Counted from the stretch's first letter, positions 42,850 to 52,758 are shown. The stretch: DNA of 64,000 bases from Coprococcus ammoniilyticus (GCF_025567345.1 NZ_JAOQJS010000005.1:124001-188000); one strand, 5' to 3'. Program-made: numbers and translations. The notes: generated by a model from the sequence alone, not told the origin.

Positions 42850-44796
42850 TTATACTATGTCTGTAGTTTTTTTCAATTCCAGATTTTCCGGCGTATTAAC
42901 TCCCTGGAAAGCAACAACATCTCTGGCATCTTCTACCAGCTCATCCAGAGTCGGGATCGAACCAACAACAATATCTGCCAACCAATCCATCTTCATGATC
43001 TCCTCAGGGCTCATTTCACCATCTTCATCATCACGAACCACTCCATTCTGTGAATAGAGCTTGCCGTAGAATGGACTTACCGTACCATCCTTGATCAATC
43101 GCTTCATCAGATTTACCAGTCTCGCCGTTCCAACCGGAAGATGGTTCGAACAGATCACATCGATCACTCCGGCAGACATGCCCCACCAGTAATTCAGAAC
43201 CTTTACTTTCTCGTTCTTTTCTTCCAGCTTCCAGTTACCATCCAGAATCAACTGAACGATCTTCTCATAGAATACACGCCAGTTGTAAAATGGCATCGCA
43301 AGATTCGATATCTCGTTCCCATCGCAGGAATACAGACCGAATTCACGGGAGGCCGTAAGCGGTGTGATCATATCCTTATCGGATACATAGGAGATGCCCA
43401 GTTCCTTAAACCGTTTCTTCGGATCGGAGCCTTTGACCTTTGACCACTCCAGATAGATTTTCGCTCTTGGATTCACAAACTTTGCTCCCATCGCAAATGC
43501 GTTGATGTTCGCCGTCGTTCCATAGATCGGATAATCAGCTACATAGCCGATCCTGCCATCCTCACAGAGTGAACCTGCGATAATACCGGTTATAAACTTC
43601 GCCTCATACATTCTCGCATAATACGTTCTGACATGGCTGGTCGATACATTTAACGAGCAGTTTAATATCTTCAATTCCGGATATTTAATCGCAGCCTTTA
43701 ATGACTCCGGAAGCATCTCCGGGCCGGTTGTAAATACAACATCGAATTTGTCCTGTGCGATCTGCTCCAGGCATTCTGCAAGCTTCGTATTATCATCCAT
43801 ATTCGAAAAAGTATGTGTCTCAACCCGATCCTTGAATTTACCTTCTACGCCCATTCTTCCAAGATCATGGCTGTAAATCCATACAGAATTCTCAGGCTCT
43901 TTATCATAAACAAATGCAATCTTAAGCTTCTTCGGTACCGGCGTGATACTGAACAGCTTCTTCTTTGACTCTACCGGTTCCAGCTTCGGAACGATCGTCA
44001 TGTTCTTCTTCTGTGCACTTAATACGATCTCGTCCCAGACCTTTTCCAGATTTTCCTTTACCTCATCATAAGACATATCCTGTAATGCCTTGTATCCATA
44101 TACATTTAAAAATACAAGCATAGCATCATCTACCGTGATCGGAAGACTGTCACTGCCGTTTTTCTGCCTGTATGCTGTATCAAATGCCAGATGTGCCGAA
44201 TTCAGGTTCATACGATCATCATCCGTAAATCCACCATCCGGTGTCAATCCTATATATTCTCTTAATTTGTCATATCCGCCAAGCTGTGTGAACCATATAT
44301 AGTTGATTCCTGTCTGCTTATGGAAATCTACAAATTCATAATAAATCTTGTTTTCCAGCTCATCTGTCCGCTTCGGCAGCTTTCTGATTACCATCGCAGG
44401 GACAGAATCCGCACCGAAATATTTCAGTACGCTGACACGCTTATTTCCCTCTATGACATAGAATTTATTCATATATTCATATACTTTGATCGGGTCATGG
44501 ATTCCTTCTTCTATATGAGAGTCACAGAGAGATGACCATTTATTTCCGAATTCAGAATTCGCATCTAATATAGGCATGAAGTTACTTGCAAATGCTGTAG
44601 TACGGCCTTTTGTCGCTGTACCTACAACCCGATCGAGAGAAATATGCTGTAAACCAAGATTTACTTCGCCTGCAATATCGGAATTCGTGATCAGTTCATC
44701 CAGTACCGGCAGATATGGATATTCATTTTTAGAAAGTGCAGCCTGATATCTCTTTTCACCAAGCTTCTGCGCTTTTACATAATCATTTAATGACAT
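42850..44796 (-). CDS. Cytoplasmic ParB-like / BMP (purine-nucleoside-binding) fusion protein
   Basis: A 648-residue protein without signal peptide or lipobox. Residues about 50-145 contain a ParB/Srx-like core (YEYMNKFYVIEGNKRVSVLK, where EGNKR matches the ParB nucleotide loop). Residues about 290-610 form a BMP/PnrA-like ligand-binding fold (KIAFVYDKEPENS, FDVVFTTGP, YEAKFITGIIAGSLCEDGRIGYVA, AFAMGAKFVNPRA). BMP proteins normally sit outside the membrane as nucleoside-binding lipoproteins, so a cytoplasmic copy joined to a ParB-like part suggests a sensor or regulatory protein. Its function is not known. It has its own promoter (45030-45058) and a leader of about 230 bases. Confidence 0.75.
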   Translation of the reverse strand: MSLNDYVKAQKLGEKRYQAALSKNEYPYLPVLDELITNSDIAGEVNLGLQHISLDRVVGTATKGRTTAFASNFMPILDANSEFGNKWSSLCDSHIEEGIHDPIKVYEYMNKFYVIEGNKRVSVLKYFGADSVPAMVIRKLPKRTDELENKIYYEFVDFHKQTGINYIWFTQLGGYDKLREYIGLTPDGGFTDDDRMNLNSAHLAFDTAYRQKNGSDSLPITVDDAMLVFLNVYGYKALQDMSYDEVKENLEKVWDEIVLSAQKKNMTIVPKLEPVESKKKLFSITPVPKKLKIAFVYDKEPENSVWIYSHDLGRMGVEGKFKDRVETHTFSNMDDNTKLAECLEQIAQDKFDVVFTTGPEMLPESLKAAIKYPELKILNCSLNVSTSHVRTYYARMYEAKFITGIIAGSLCEDGRIGYVADYPIYGTTANINAFAMGAKFVNPRAKIYLEWSKVKGSDPKKRFKELGISYVSDKDMITPLTASREFGLYSCDGNEISNLAMPFYNWRVFYEKIVQLILDGNWKLEEKNEKVKVLNYWWGMSAGVIDVICSNHLPVGTARLVNLMKRLIKDGTVSPFYGKLYSQNGVVRDDEDGEMSPEEIMKMDWLADIVVGSIPTLDELVEDARDVVAFQGVNTPENLELKKTTDIV

Positions 44797-45029
44797 GTTA
44801 AAAACCTCCTATCTGTGTCTAAATCAACCTGTTTAACTCATTGTTCCATCATTTTTTCCGTTCACTATATATATACAACAAAAACCGAAAATTACCAGTG
44901 GCAAATCGTATTTTCATCTTTTTCACGCCTTAAAATTTCTTATTCCGGTAAAGTTTTGTATATTTTTAATAAAATTAATTGTGCATTTCTTACATTTTTA
45001 CCTTGAAATTTAAAATAGCGTGTGTTAAT

Positions 45030-45058
45030 ATAATATCAGAATAGTAAATAACATACAA
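45030..45058 (-). promoter_or_regulatory. Promoter of the ParB/BMP gene
   Basis: TTGTAT (45053-45058) and TATTAT (45030-45035) with a 17-base spacer. It is flanked on both sides by the near-repeat described for this region. Confidence 0.6.
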
Positions 45059-45098
45059 TCTTGAATTTTAAATCGGTGTGTGTGAATACTTATAAATC

Positions 45099-45135
45099 AA
45101 AGGAGCCTGTTTCCTAACTTCTTACAGGCTCCTTT
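45099..45135 (-). terminator. Terminator of the PhoB/PhoR operon
   Basis: A perfect 12-bp stem AAAGGAGCCTGT/ACAGGCTCCTTT (45099-45110 with 45124-45135), 12 bases after the kinase stop; the following stretch on the minus strand is TGATTT, so the T-run is weak. Confidence 0.8.
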
Positions 45136-45146
45136 TCCTTATCTTT

Positions 45147-46529
45147 TTATCTGCTCTGAAAGGTAATCGTTATCTCTGTTCCCACATTCGGTTCACTTGT
45201 TATATCAAGCTTCGCATCATGCTGCGCTACGATGTGTTTTACGATCGCAAGTCCAAGACCGGTTCCTCCGGTTGACTTCGACCGACTCTTATCGACCCGA
45301 TAGAATCTCTGGAACACCAGTCCCAGATGCTCCTCAGGTATTCCGATACCGGTATCCTTCACCTTCATGACAACTGAATGATCTTTCTCATAAGAATACA
45401 CAGTTACTTCTACAGTTCCATCCGGTTTATTATATCGGATCGCATTATCGGTCAGATTATATACCAGTTCTTCCATCATCATCTTATTACCCATAATATA
45501 GCTTGGCTGACCGGAGAACTTCAATGTAACATTATGTTTTTCTGCCGATAGCATCAGCATATCCACATTCGATCTTGCAACCGCACACAGGTCGATTCGT
45601 TCCATAGATGGTGCATTCTCTGTTACATCAAGCTCTGACAGACGAATAATGTCATTGATGAGGGTAAGCAACCGATTTGAATTACGATGGATCTCTGTAG
45701 CAAATCGTCTGACATCACCATCTGCCGCCATTCCGTTTTCAATCAGCTCAGAATAACCGGAGATTGCTGTCAGAGGTGTCTTTAACTCATGAGATACATT
45801 TGCCGTAAATTCCTGTCGCATCTGTGCATTCTCCATAATATCATTATGCTGTTCCCTGATTGTATCAATCAATGGACGAATCTCCTTATAGGCGTTAATA
45901 TCGTCAACATGATCCAGATCCTTTGCCATCTGTCCGATCGGACAGACGATACTCTTTGTCAGATATCGGGATATCAGAACCACGATAATTACAAGCACCA
46001 GCATAATAACCGTCATACTTGGAAGTCCCTTCAAAAAAACACTGACAATGCTGCTTGTCTCCTTTGATACACGAAGTACACAACCATTTGAAAGCCGGAT
46101 CGCATAGTAGAAAGTACTCATATTGAGCGTCTGGGAAAGACGGGTATCCTCGCCTTCTCCTTTCTCAAATGCCTCCTCAATCTCCGGTCTGTCGTTGTGT
46201 TTTCCCATGGTCTCCGGATCTGCCATATTATCATACTTAACCGTTCCATCCGGTGCAACTAATGTAATACGCAATTCTGTATTCTTAATCCTTACATTGC
46301 GGAGCTCACTGATATCATCAAATAATCCTGCACTCTTCAAGGTCTGTGTGTAATTTTCCAGATCGCGCATGATCTCCTTTTTAAACAGATCATAATAAAC
46401 CGTTGTCGAAAGTATCATCGTACACAATATCGCAATCAGCGTCAATGCTATAAAGCGACTGTTGATCTTGCTGGATAATCGTTTGTCTTTTCTGACCTTC
46501 TTATCCTTTTTATCTTTCTGTTCTTCCAT
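45147..46529 (-). CDS. phoR: PhoR-type sensor histidine kinase
   Basis: 460 residues. Two membrane helices (about 26-47 and 170-188) enclose an extracellular domain of about 120 residues; then HAMP-like linker, phosphoacceptor H247 in FTANVSHELKTPLTAISGY, the N-box (LVYNLTDNAIRYN near 358) and G-box (GTGLGLAIVKHI near 425). It follows the response regulator gene and the phosphate genes, so phosphate sensing is a good inference. The first 20 residues are strongly basic. Confidence 0.85.
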   Translation of the reverse strand: MEEQKDKKDKKVRKDKRLSSKINSRFIALTLIAILCTMILSTTVYYDLFKKEIMRDLENYTQTLKSAGLFDDISELRNVRIKNTELRITLVAPDGTVKYDNMADPETMGKHNDRPEIEEAFEKGEGEDTRLSQTLNMSTFYYAIRLSNGCVLRVSKETSSIVSVFLKGLPSMTVIMLVLVIIVVLISRYLTKSIVCPIGQMAKDLDHVDDINAYKEIRPLIDTIREQHNDIMENAQMRQEFTANVSHELKTPLTAISGYSELIENGMAADGDVRRFATEIHRNSNRLLTLINDIIRLSELDVTENAPSMERIDLCAVARSNVDMLMLSAEKHNVTLKFSGQPSYIMGNKMMMEELVYNLTDNAIRYNKPDGTVEVTVYSYEKDHSVVMKVKDTGIGIPEEHLGLVFQRFYRVDKSRSKSTGGTGLGLAIVKHIVAQHDAKLDITSEPNVGTEITITFQSR

Positions 46530-46586
46530 AAAAACCTGTTCTTTCTGTTATAAGATTCTTCTGTTATAAAATTTTCCTGCTTCTTC

Positions 46587-47261
46587 TTATTCCATCTTAT
46601 ATCCGACATTACGAACTGTCTTGATCATATTCCCTGCATCTCCCAGTTTCTGGCGCAGAGTCTTGATGTGCATATCAAGAGTCCTGGATTCACCTTCGTA
46701 ATCCGTTCCCCACACATCCATCATGATCACTTCTCTCCGAAGTACAATTCCGGCGTTGATCATTAACAACTTTAACAATTCAAATTCCTTAAAGGTCAAC
46801 TCACACGGAATATCATTCACATGCACGATACGCTTCTCGGAATCAAGGGTTACGTTCTTCAGTCGAAGAATCTGATCCTCCTGAATACTCTTGCTTCTGC
46901 GAAGCAATGCTTTAACTCTGGATATAAGCTCCATTACGCCGAATGGCTTTGTCAGATAATCATCTGCTCCGATATCCAACCCCTTTACCTTATCAAGTTC
47001 TGTTGTCTTTGCCGTCACAAGAATGATCGGCACACGCACAGTCTCCGGACGTTCTCTTAATTTTCTGACAATCTCCAGTCCATCCTGATCCGGTAACATG
47101 ATATCCAGTAGGATCAGATCCGGAATCTTCTCTGTCATTCTGGAAAAGAAGCTCTTTGCATTTGCAAATCCTTCTGTTACATATCCCGTGTTCTTTAAGG
47201 CAAACATTTCTATTTCCTGAATGTTCATATCATCTTCTACAATATAAATCAATGCCTGCAT
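46587..47261 (-). CDS. phoB: PhoB-type response regulator (OmpR family)
   Basis: 224 residues: receiver domain with D9-D11 acidic pocket (VEDD), phosphorylated D53 in LLLDIMLPDQDG, conserved K in LVTAKT, followed by a winged-helix domain ending in GYKME (about 125-224). It should bind the Pho-box-like repeats upstream of pstS and the Na/Pi gene. Partner kinase follows after 57 bases. Confidence 0.85.
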   Translation of the reverse strand: MQALIYIVEDDMNIQEIEMFALKNTGYVTEGFANAKSFFSRMTEKIPDLILLDIMLPDQDGLEIVRKLRERPETVRVPIILVTAKTTELDKVKGLDIGADDYLTKPFGVMELISRVKALLRRSKSIQEDQILRLKNVTLDSEKRIVHVNDIPCELTFKEFELLKLLMINAGIVLRREVIMMDVWGTDYEGESRTLDMHIKTLRQKLGDAGNMIKTVRNVGYKME

Positions 47262-47357
47262 CTGCCGTTCCTCCTGTCTCTGTTCTTTCTTATCTATAAT
47301 AATATATTTCTAATATATGGTCAAAGTAATTTACGCTTTATGATATCGTATACTTTA

Positions 47358-49124
47358 CTATAAACTGTACTTTTCCTTATACATGCTGTACATTGCCTGA
47401 AACTCTACATTTGATTCCTGTTTGACCCGGTTCAGATACTCATGCGTATCAAAGCTGTCTGTCTTAACCTGAAGCAGTGATGCTGCCACATTTGAACAGT
47501 GATCTGCCACACGTTCATAATTATTCAGAAGATTTTCAAGAGCGATACCAAGCTCGATCGTACATTTTCCCTTCTGCAGACGTTTGATATGCTGCTTTTT
47601 GATCGTAGCATTCAGCCCATTAATTACTTCCTCCAATGGTTCAATCCTCTTTGCTATTTTCATATCATCTTCATTCAGTGCTTTACAGGTCATGCTCATA
47701 ATCTCATAAACTGCATTTGAATACAGATTTAATTCTGCCATTGCTTTATCTGAGAATACCATTTCTTCCTTGTGCATCTTAGCATAAATTTCTGCGATCG
47801 CTAATGCATGGTCGGAGATACGCTCCAGATCTCCGATACAATGAAGCCCATTGGATACACGTTTGCTGTCTTCCTCTGCCAGTTCTTTTCCGCTGACCTT
47901 CGCCAGATACGTTCCGAGTTCATCTTCGTATTTGTCTACGATATCTTCCAAAGCCTCAACACGTTGCCACTTCTCATCCGAATAATCCTTCATCAACTCT
48001 AATGAATCGTATAACGCTTCAGCTGAATACCCTGCCATCTGATTCATAACATCCATGCTCTGTGTAACGGCAAACGCCGGTTGCTCCAGGAATCTGGCAT
48101 CCAGATGCTTTAACGGTACAAGCTCCGCAATCTCCTCAACAGGTTCTTCTTTCTCACGGATCGTAAGAGTTGCCAGCTTCTCAAGACCCTTTCCAAACGG
48201 AAGTAATACAATTGTTGTCAGAATATTAAATATACTGTGGATCACTGCAATGCCAGCCGGAGTTGCCATATCCTGTAATACACCGAAATTTACAAATGCA
48301 TTGATTGAATAGAATACGATCATAAAGAGAATGGTTCCGATCAGATTAAAGTAAAGATGTACAAAAGCTGCACGTTTCGCATTTTTCTTTGCTCCGATAC
48401 TGGATAATAATGCCGTTACACAAGTACCGATATTCTGTCCCATTATAATAGGAAGTGCCGTTCCATATGTAACTGCTCCTGTCATGCAAAGTGCCTGTAA
48501 GATACCAACCGATGCCGATGAGCTCTGGATGATTGCTGTAAATAATGTTCCTACGATCATTCCGAGTACAGGATTTGAGAACATTAAAAGCACATTTGCA
48601 AATTCAGGAACATCTGCAAGAGGAGCAACCGCACCGCTCATTGCATCCATTCCGTACATAAGGATCGTAAATCCCAAAAAGATCATGCCAATATCATGTT
48701 TTTTCTCATTCTTGGAAAACATCAGAAATGCAATACCGATAACCGCTAGGATCGGAGAAAATGAGGATGGCTTTAACATCTGGATCCAGATACTGTCTCC
48801 CTGAATTCCTGACAAACTTAAGATCCAGGAAGTAACTGTCGTACCGATATTGGCACCCATGATAATGCCGACCGCCTGACGCAGTTTCATAATCCCGGAA
48901 TTTACAAAGCCAACAACCATAACGGTTGTAGCCGATGATGACTGAATAACCGCTGTTACAGCCGCTCCAAGCAGCACCCCTTTGATCGGCGTTGAAGTCA
49001 GCTTTTCAAGGATACGTTCCATCTTACCGCCCGCCGCACGGGTCAGGCCGTCTCCCATTACGTTCATACCAAATAAAAACAATGCAAGTCCGCCAAACAG
49101 TGCAAGTACATCAAAAATACTCAT
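47358..49124 (-). CDS. Na/Pi cotransporter with C-terminal PhoU-like domain
   Basis: 588 residues. Two inverted repeats of the phosphate-transporter fold each have a QSSSA(T/S) motif (VIQSSSATTVM near 60 and IIQSSSASVGI near 200), with eight or more helices in the first 310 residues, then a helical PhoU-like domain (about 345-570). It imports phosphate with sodium (NptA/YjbB family). The gene is preceded by two TTTAC repeats at 11-base distance, so it likely belongs to the Pho regulon. Confidence 0.9.
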   Translation of the reverse strand: MSIFDVLALFGGLALFLFGMNVMGDGLTRAAGGKMERILEKLTSTPIKGVLLGAAVTAVIQSSSATTVMVVGFVNSGIMKLRQAVGIIMGANIGTTVTSWILSLSGIQGDSIWIQMLKPSSFSPILAVIGIAFLMFSKNEKKHDIGMIFLGFTILMYGMDAMSGAVAPLADVPEFANVLLMFSNPVLGMIVGTLFTAIIQSSSASVGILQALCMTGAVTYGTALPIIMGQNIGTCVTALLSSIGAKKNAKRAAFVHLYFNLIGTILFMIVFYSINAFVNFGVLQDMATPAGIAVIHSIFNILTTIVLLPFGKGLEKLATLTIREKEEPVEEIAELVPLKHLDARFLEQPAFAVTQSMDVMNQMAGYSAEALYDSLELMKDYSDEKWQRVEALEDIVDKYEDELGTYLAKVSGKELAEEDSKRVSNGLHCIGDLERISDHALAIAEIYAKMHKEEMVFSDKAMAELNLYSNAVYEIMSMTCKALNEDDMKIAKRIEPLEEVINGLNATIKKQHIKRLQKGKCTIELGIALENLLNNYERVADHCSNVAASLLQVKTDSFDTHEYLNRVKQESNVEFQAMYSMYKEKYSL

Positions 49125-49213
49125 AAAAAAATTCCTTCCTTTTTACATAAATTAGACATTTGTACCTTCGCACATCATCGTATAACAGGTATGTAAAAAG
49201 GAAAGGATTCCTA

Positions 49214-49230
49214 CGTAAAGTCTGTGTAAA
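49214..49230 (-). promoter_or_regulatory. Pho-box-like repeats before the Na/Pi gene
   Basis: On the minus strand TTTACA (49225-49230) and TTTACG (49214-49219) stand exactly 11 bases apart, the spacing of PhoP/PhoB half-sites. They lie about 95 bases upstream of the start codon. Confidence 0.5.
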
Positions 49231-49267
49231 ATTTTAAAATTTATTTTACATTTTACGCTGAATGCGT

Positions 49268-49558
49268 TTAATATTCTTCCTGGCTCTGTTCAAGATACGT
49301 TCTGTCAGGACCATCGTTTTGTAAAATACATACGGTACCGCCAATCAGTCCTACCAGACAAATACCATATCCTGCCGATACCAAAATGCTCTCTGCCATA
49401 CTCCATGATGACATAAGCCCGATTTCTTTCAACGTGACAGCTACAACCACAGCGATCACGCCCCAGACGATACTGTTCAATAACAAAAACATTTTTATCA
49501 GGTGCTGTTTACTTTTTCCTTTACCGGCATCTGCTGTCATATTCCATATACGTCTCAT
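49268..49558 (-). CDS. Small two-helix membrane protein in the phosphate operon
   Basis: 96 residues from ATG 49558, eight bases after AGGAGG. A basic N-terminus (MRRIWNMTADAGKGKSKQH) precedes two hydrophobic helices (about 20-42 and 55-78); the tail is acidic (DGPDRTYLEQSQEEY). I know no family for it. It stands between phoU and the Na/Pi gene, so a part in phosphate transport or sensing is possible but only positional. Confidence 0.6.
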   Translation of the reverse strand: MRRIWNMTADAGKGKSKQHLIKMFLLLNSIVWGVIAVVVAVTLKEIGLMSSWSMAESILVSAGYGICLVGLIGGTVCILQNDGPDRTYLEQSQEEY

Positions 49559-49594
49559 GACAATCACCTCCTGATCCTGTATCCTATAAGACTC

Positions 49595-50245
49595 TTAATT
49601 TCCGGAAATATGTTCTCCTGTTATATAATATATGACCCATTCTGAAATATTCGTTGCATGATCGCCAATCCGCTCCAGATATTTTGCAACCATCAAAAGA
49701 TCGGTTTCCTGTTCCCCTGCATCTGCATTCCTGTGGATCAGATTGATCAATTCACTCTTCACTTTTATAAACAGATCATCTACCACATCATCCTGGGCAA
49801 TAACTTTTCTTGCTTTTGTAAGATCAAGATTCACATATGCTTCTATACTGTCAACCAACATGACCATGCTTTCTTTTGCCATTGCCTTAATATGTTCCAA
49901 TTCTTTTACATAAGGTTTGCCTGCCATCTGGATCGTCAGTTCAGAAATATCTGCTGCATGATCACCGATACGTTCCATATCCGTTACCATTTTGAGCGCA
50001 GATGAAACCTGACGAAGATCTGTTGCAACCGGCTGCTCCATTAAAAGAAGTTTAAAACACAGACTCTCAATATCCTTTTCCTGCTGATCGATCTGATCAT
50101 CCCTGTGGATAACCTCCTGTGCCAGATCAACATCCTGATTTACAAGTGCTTTGATCGCCTTTTCGATCACACCCTCGATCATGGATCCCATCTCAACCAT
50201 TTCATCATTGAGTTTTTTCAACTGTCTGTCATAATTTGTCCTCAT
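49595..50245 (-). CDS. phoU: Phosphate transport regulator PhoU
   Basis: 216 residues, all helical, with two copies of the PhoU repeat: EMGSMIEGVIEKAIKAL near 16 plus the ERIGDHAADISEL motif near 92, and the second ERIGDHATNISEW near 190. PhoU links the Pst transporter to the PhoR kinase and acts as a negative regulator. It is 14 bases from pstB. Confidence 0.95.
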   Translation of the reverse strand: MRTNYDRQLKKLNDEMVEMGSMIEGVIEKAIKALVNQDVDLAQEVIHRDDQIDQQEKDIESLCFKLLLMEQPVATDLRQVSSALKMVTDMERIGDHAADISELTIQMAGKPYVKELEHIKAMAKESMVMLVDSIEAYVNLDLTKARKVIAQDDVVDDLFIKVKSELINLIHRNADAGEQETDLLMVAKYLERIGDHATNISEWVIYYITGEHISGN

Positions 50246-50259
50246 TATCTTTACTCCTT

Positions 50260-51015
50260 TTAACCAAATCTTCCTGTGATATAATCCTCAGTTCTCTTAT
50301 CCTGTGGTTTCGAGAACATCTTCTCGGTATCATCAAATTCGATCACCTGACCCAGTAAGAAGAATGCTGTCTTGTCTGCAATACGGGTTGCCTGCTGCAT
50401 ATTATGTGTAACCATGATAATCGTATAATCATGTTTCAGCTCCATAGCAAGATCTTCGATCTTTGACGTAGAAATCGGATCAAGCGCTGATGTCGGTTCA
50501 TCCATCAGTAAGACCTCCGGTTCAACCGCAAGTGCTCTGGCGATACAAAGTCTCTGCTGCTGTCCGCCGGAAAGACCCAGTGCCGATTTCTTCAGTCTGT
50601 CTTTTAATTCATCCCATATTGCCGCCTGTTTGAGAGATCGTTCTACGATCTCATCCAGTTTTTCTTTACTATGAATACCATGTGTCCTTGGACCATATGC
50701 TATATTGTCATATACACTCATTGGGAAAGGATTCGGATTCTGAAACACCATTCCAACCCGTTTTCTTAACAGATTTACATCCATTCCGTCAAATATATCT
50801 TCACCATCTAACTTCACATCACCCGTGATGTTACAACCTTCCACCAGATCATTCATACGGTTTAAACATTTTAAAAATGTTGATTTACCGCATCCGGAAG
50901 GTCCGATAAATGCTGTAATCTGTTTTTCCGGTATTTCCATATTTACATCTTTCAACGCATGAAATTTACCATAGTGAAGATTCAGATTTTTTACATCAAA
51001 TTTTATATTGCTCAT
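50260..51015 (-). CDS. pstB: Phosphate ABC transporter ATP-binding protein
   Basis: 251 residues: Walker A GPSGCGKST near 38, the PstB-specific NPFPMSVYDNIAYGPR near 94, signature LSGGQQQR near 149 and Walker B LLMDEPTSALD near 170. Energises phosphate uptake by PstC and PstA. Confidence 0.97.
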   Translation of the reverse strand: MSNIKFDVKNLNLHYGKFHALKDVNMEIPEKQITAFIGPSGCGKSTFLKCLNRMNDLVEGCNITGDVKLDGEDIFDGMDVNLLRKRVGMVFQNPNPFPMSVYDNIAYGPRTHGIHSKEKLDEIVERSLKQAAIWDELKDRLKKSALGLSGGQQQRLCIARALAVEPEVLLMDEPTSALDPISTSKIEDLAMELKHDYTIIMVTHNMQQATRIADKTAFFLLGQVIEFDDTEKMFSKPQDKRTEDYITGRFG

Positions 51016-51042
51016 CGATTTATCTCCGTTTATATCTATCTG

Positions 51043-51906
51043 TTATCTGTCTTTTTCTGTTTTCGCCGACATTTTCTTTGCAATTGCATCGGATGCGAAA
51101 TTAATCAATACTACGAATACAAGAAGAACAACGGCTGTTGCATATGCCTGATCCGTATGAAGTCCCTCTTTGGAAAGAAGATACATATGTACGGACAAGG
51201 TTCGTGTGGAAGAAAATAAATTCTTCGCTATTCTCGGCACACTGCCTGCCGTATAGATCAACGCTGCTGTCTCCCCGACAATTCGCCCGGTTGCAAGGAT
51301 AACACCGGATAAAATACCCGGAACAGCACTCGGTAAAACAACCTTAAATACTGTACGAAGTTTTCCTGCACCAAGTCCAAAGCTTCCTTCTCTGTATGAC
51401 TTTGGAACAGCCAGCAAGGCTTCTTCTGTTGTTCTCATGATAACCGGAAGCACCATGATCGCCAGTGTAAACGCACCGGACAGCAGGGACAATCCCCATC
51501 CAAGCTTTGTCATAAATAAGATCATTCCGAACAAACCATATACAATAGATGGAATACCTGTCAGTGTCTCTGCAGTGATACGTACAATTCCAACCAGCTT
51601 ATTTCCTGATTTTGCATACTCCACCAGATAAATAGCTGCGAAGATACCGATCGGTCCCGCAATCAGCAGTGACAGTAATGTCATAAACAACGTATTAACC
51701 AATGCCGGAAGCATCGAGCAATTATCCGATGTATATTCCAGCTTGAACAGATCCGGTGTCAGATTCGGAATTCCTTTTGCAAGAATATAGATCAAAATAA
51801 AAGCAATACAAACCAACGTCAAAGCTGCTGCCAGATAAACAAGTATCCGAAGGATCAGTGAGCCGGGACGTCTTTTATATTCCGCAAGTAAATTTCTTTT
51901 TCCCAT
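51043..51906 (-). CDS. pstA: Phosphate ABC transporter permease PstA
   Basis: 287 residues with six hydrophobic helices; LVEYAKSGNKLVGIVR, GIPSIVYGLFG near 115 and the EAA-type loop AVPKSYREGSFGLGAGK near 165 identify the family. It starts at the base next to the end of pstC. Confidence 0.96.
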   Translation of the reverse strand: MGKRNLLAEYKRRPGSLILRILVYLAAALTLVCIAFILIYILAKGIPNLTPDLFKLEYTSDNCSMLPALVNTLFMTLLSLLIAGPIGIFAAIYLVEYAKSGNKLVGIVRITAETLTGIPSIVYGLFGMILFMTKLGWGLSLLSGAFTLAIMVLPVIMRTTEEALLAVPKSYREGSFGLGAGKLRTVFKVVLPSAVPGILSGVILATGRIVGETAALIYTAGSVPRIAKNLFSSTRTLSVHMYLLSKEGLHTDQAYATAVVLLVFVVLINFASDAIAKKMSAKTEKDR

Positions 51907-52758
51907 TTAGTTCACCGTCTTTCTTTTTAAAATTGAAAACAGCAGGTTAATGATCAGAATGAATACAAACAATACAACACCTGTTGCGATCAGAGCCTCT
52001 CTGTGAAGATCCTGGGCATAACCCATTTCCATTACGATATTTGCAGTCATGGTTCTAACACCCTTCATCAATCCTTTCGGCATATGGACCTGATTTCCCG
52101 CCACCATGATAACAGCCATTGTCTCACCGATCGCACGACCAACGCCCAAGATGATCGCTGCCATGATACCGGATCTTGCAGCCGGTACTACGGTAAGAAA
52201 TACACTTCTTTCATGTGTCGCTCCAAGTGCTAATGCACCCTGATAATATTTATCCGGGACTGCACTGATCGAAGTTTCAGATACACTGATGATCGTCGGA
52301 AGTATCATGATGCCAAGCAGTACAGATGCGGTAAGCATTGTATTTCCGTTCACTCCGAAAATCTGTCTGACTGCCGGAACAAGTACACACATTCCAAAAA
52401 ATCCGTATACAACCGATGGGATTCCTGCCATCAGATTGATAAATGGTTTAATGACCTTATATGCTTTTGGTGGGCAGAACTTTGATAAAAATATCGCTGT
52501 CAGAAGTCCGATCGGAACGCCGATCACGATTGCCCCGGCCGTAACGTAGATACTACCAAGAATAAACGGAAGGATTCCAAAATAATCATTGGTCGGTCTC
52601 CAGACTTTGCCAAAGAGGAAATCTGTCAGACCGATTTCCTTCATGGCAGGAATACCACTTGCAAATAAGAACACACAGATCAATAAAACCGCTGCTATCG
52701 ATACAAATGCCGCTAACAGGAATACGATATGCATGAATATTTCTTTAAACTTTTGCAT
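51907..52758 (-). CDS. pstC: Phosphate ABC transporter permease PstC
   Basis: 283 residues from ATG 52758 (AAGGAG site, eight bases away). Six helices with MAGIPSVVYGFFGMCV near 110 and the docking loop AVPDKYYQGALALGATH near 165. Forms the channel with PstA. Confidence 0.96.
   Translation of the reverse strand: MQKFKEIFMHIVFLLAAFVSIAAVLLICVFLFASGIPAMKEIGLTDFLFGKVWRPTNDYFGILPFILGSIYVTAGAIVIGVPIGLLTAIFLSKFCPPKAYKVIKPFINLMAGIPSVVYGFFGMCVLVPAVRQIFGVNGNTMLTASVLLGIMILPTIISVSETSISAVPDKYYQGALALGATHERSVFLTVVPAARSGIMAAIILGVGRAIGETMAVIMVAGNQVHMPKGLMKGVRTMTANIVMEMGYAQDLHREALIATGVVLFVFILIINLLFSILKRKTVN

Larger units (their letters stand above)
44797..45146 (-). other. Leader region of the ParB/BMP gene
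   Basis: 350 bases with no gene. It holds the promoter at 45030-45058, the terminator of the kinase gene (45099-45135), and two similar 25-30-base stretches on the plus strand (CTTGAAATTTAAAATAGCG TGTG at about 45002 and CTTGAATTTTAAATCGGTG TGTG at about 45059) that look like repeated operator or promoter modules. Confidence 0.5.
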
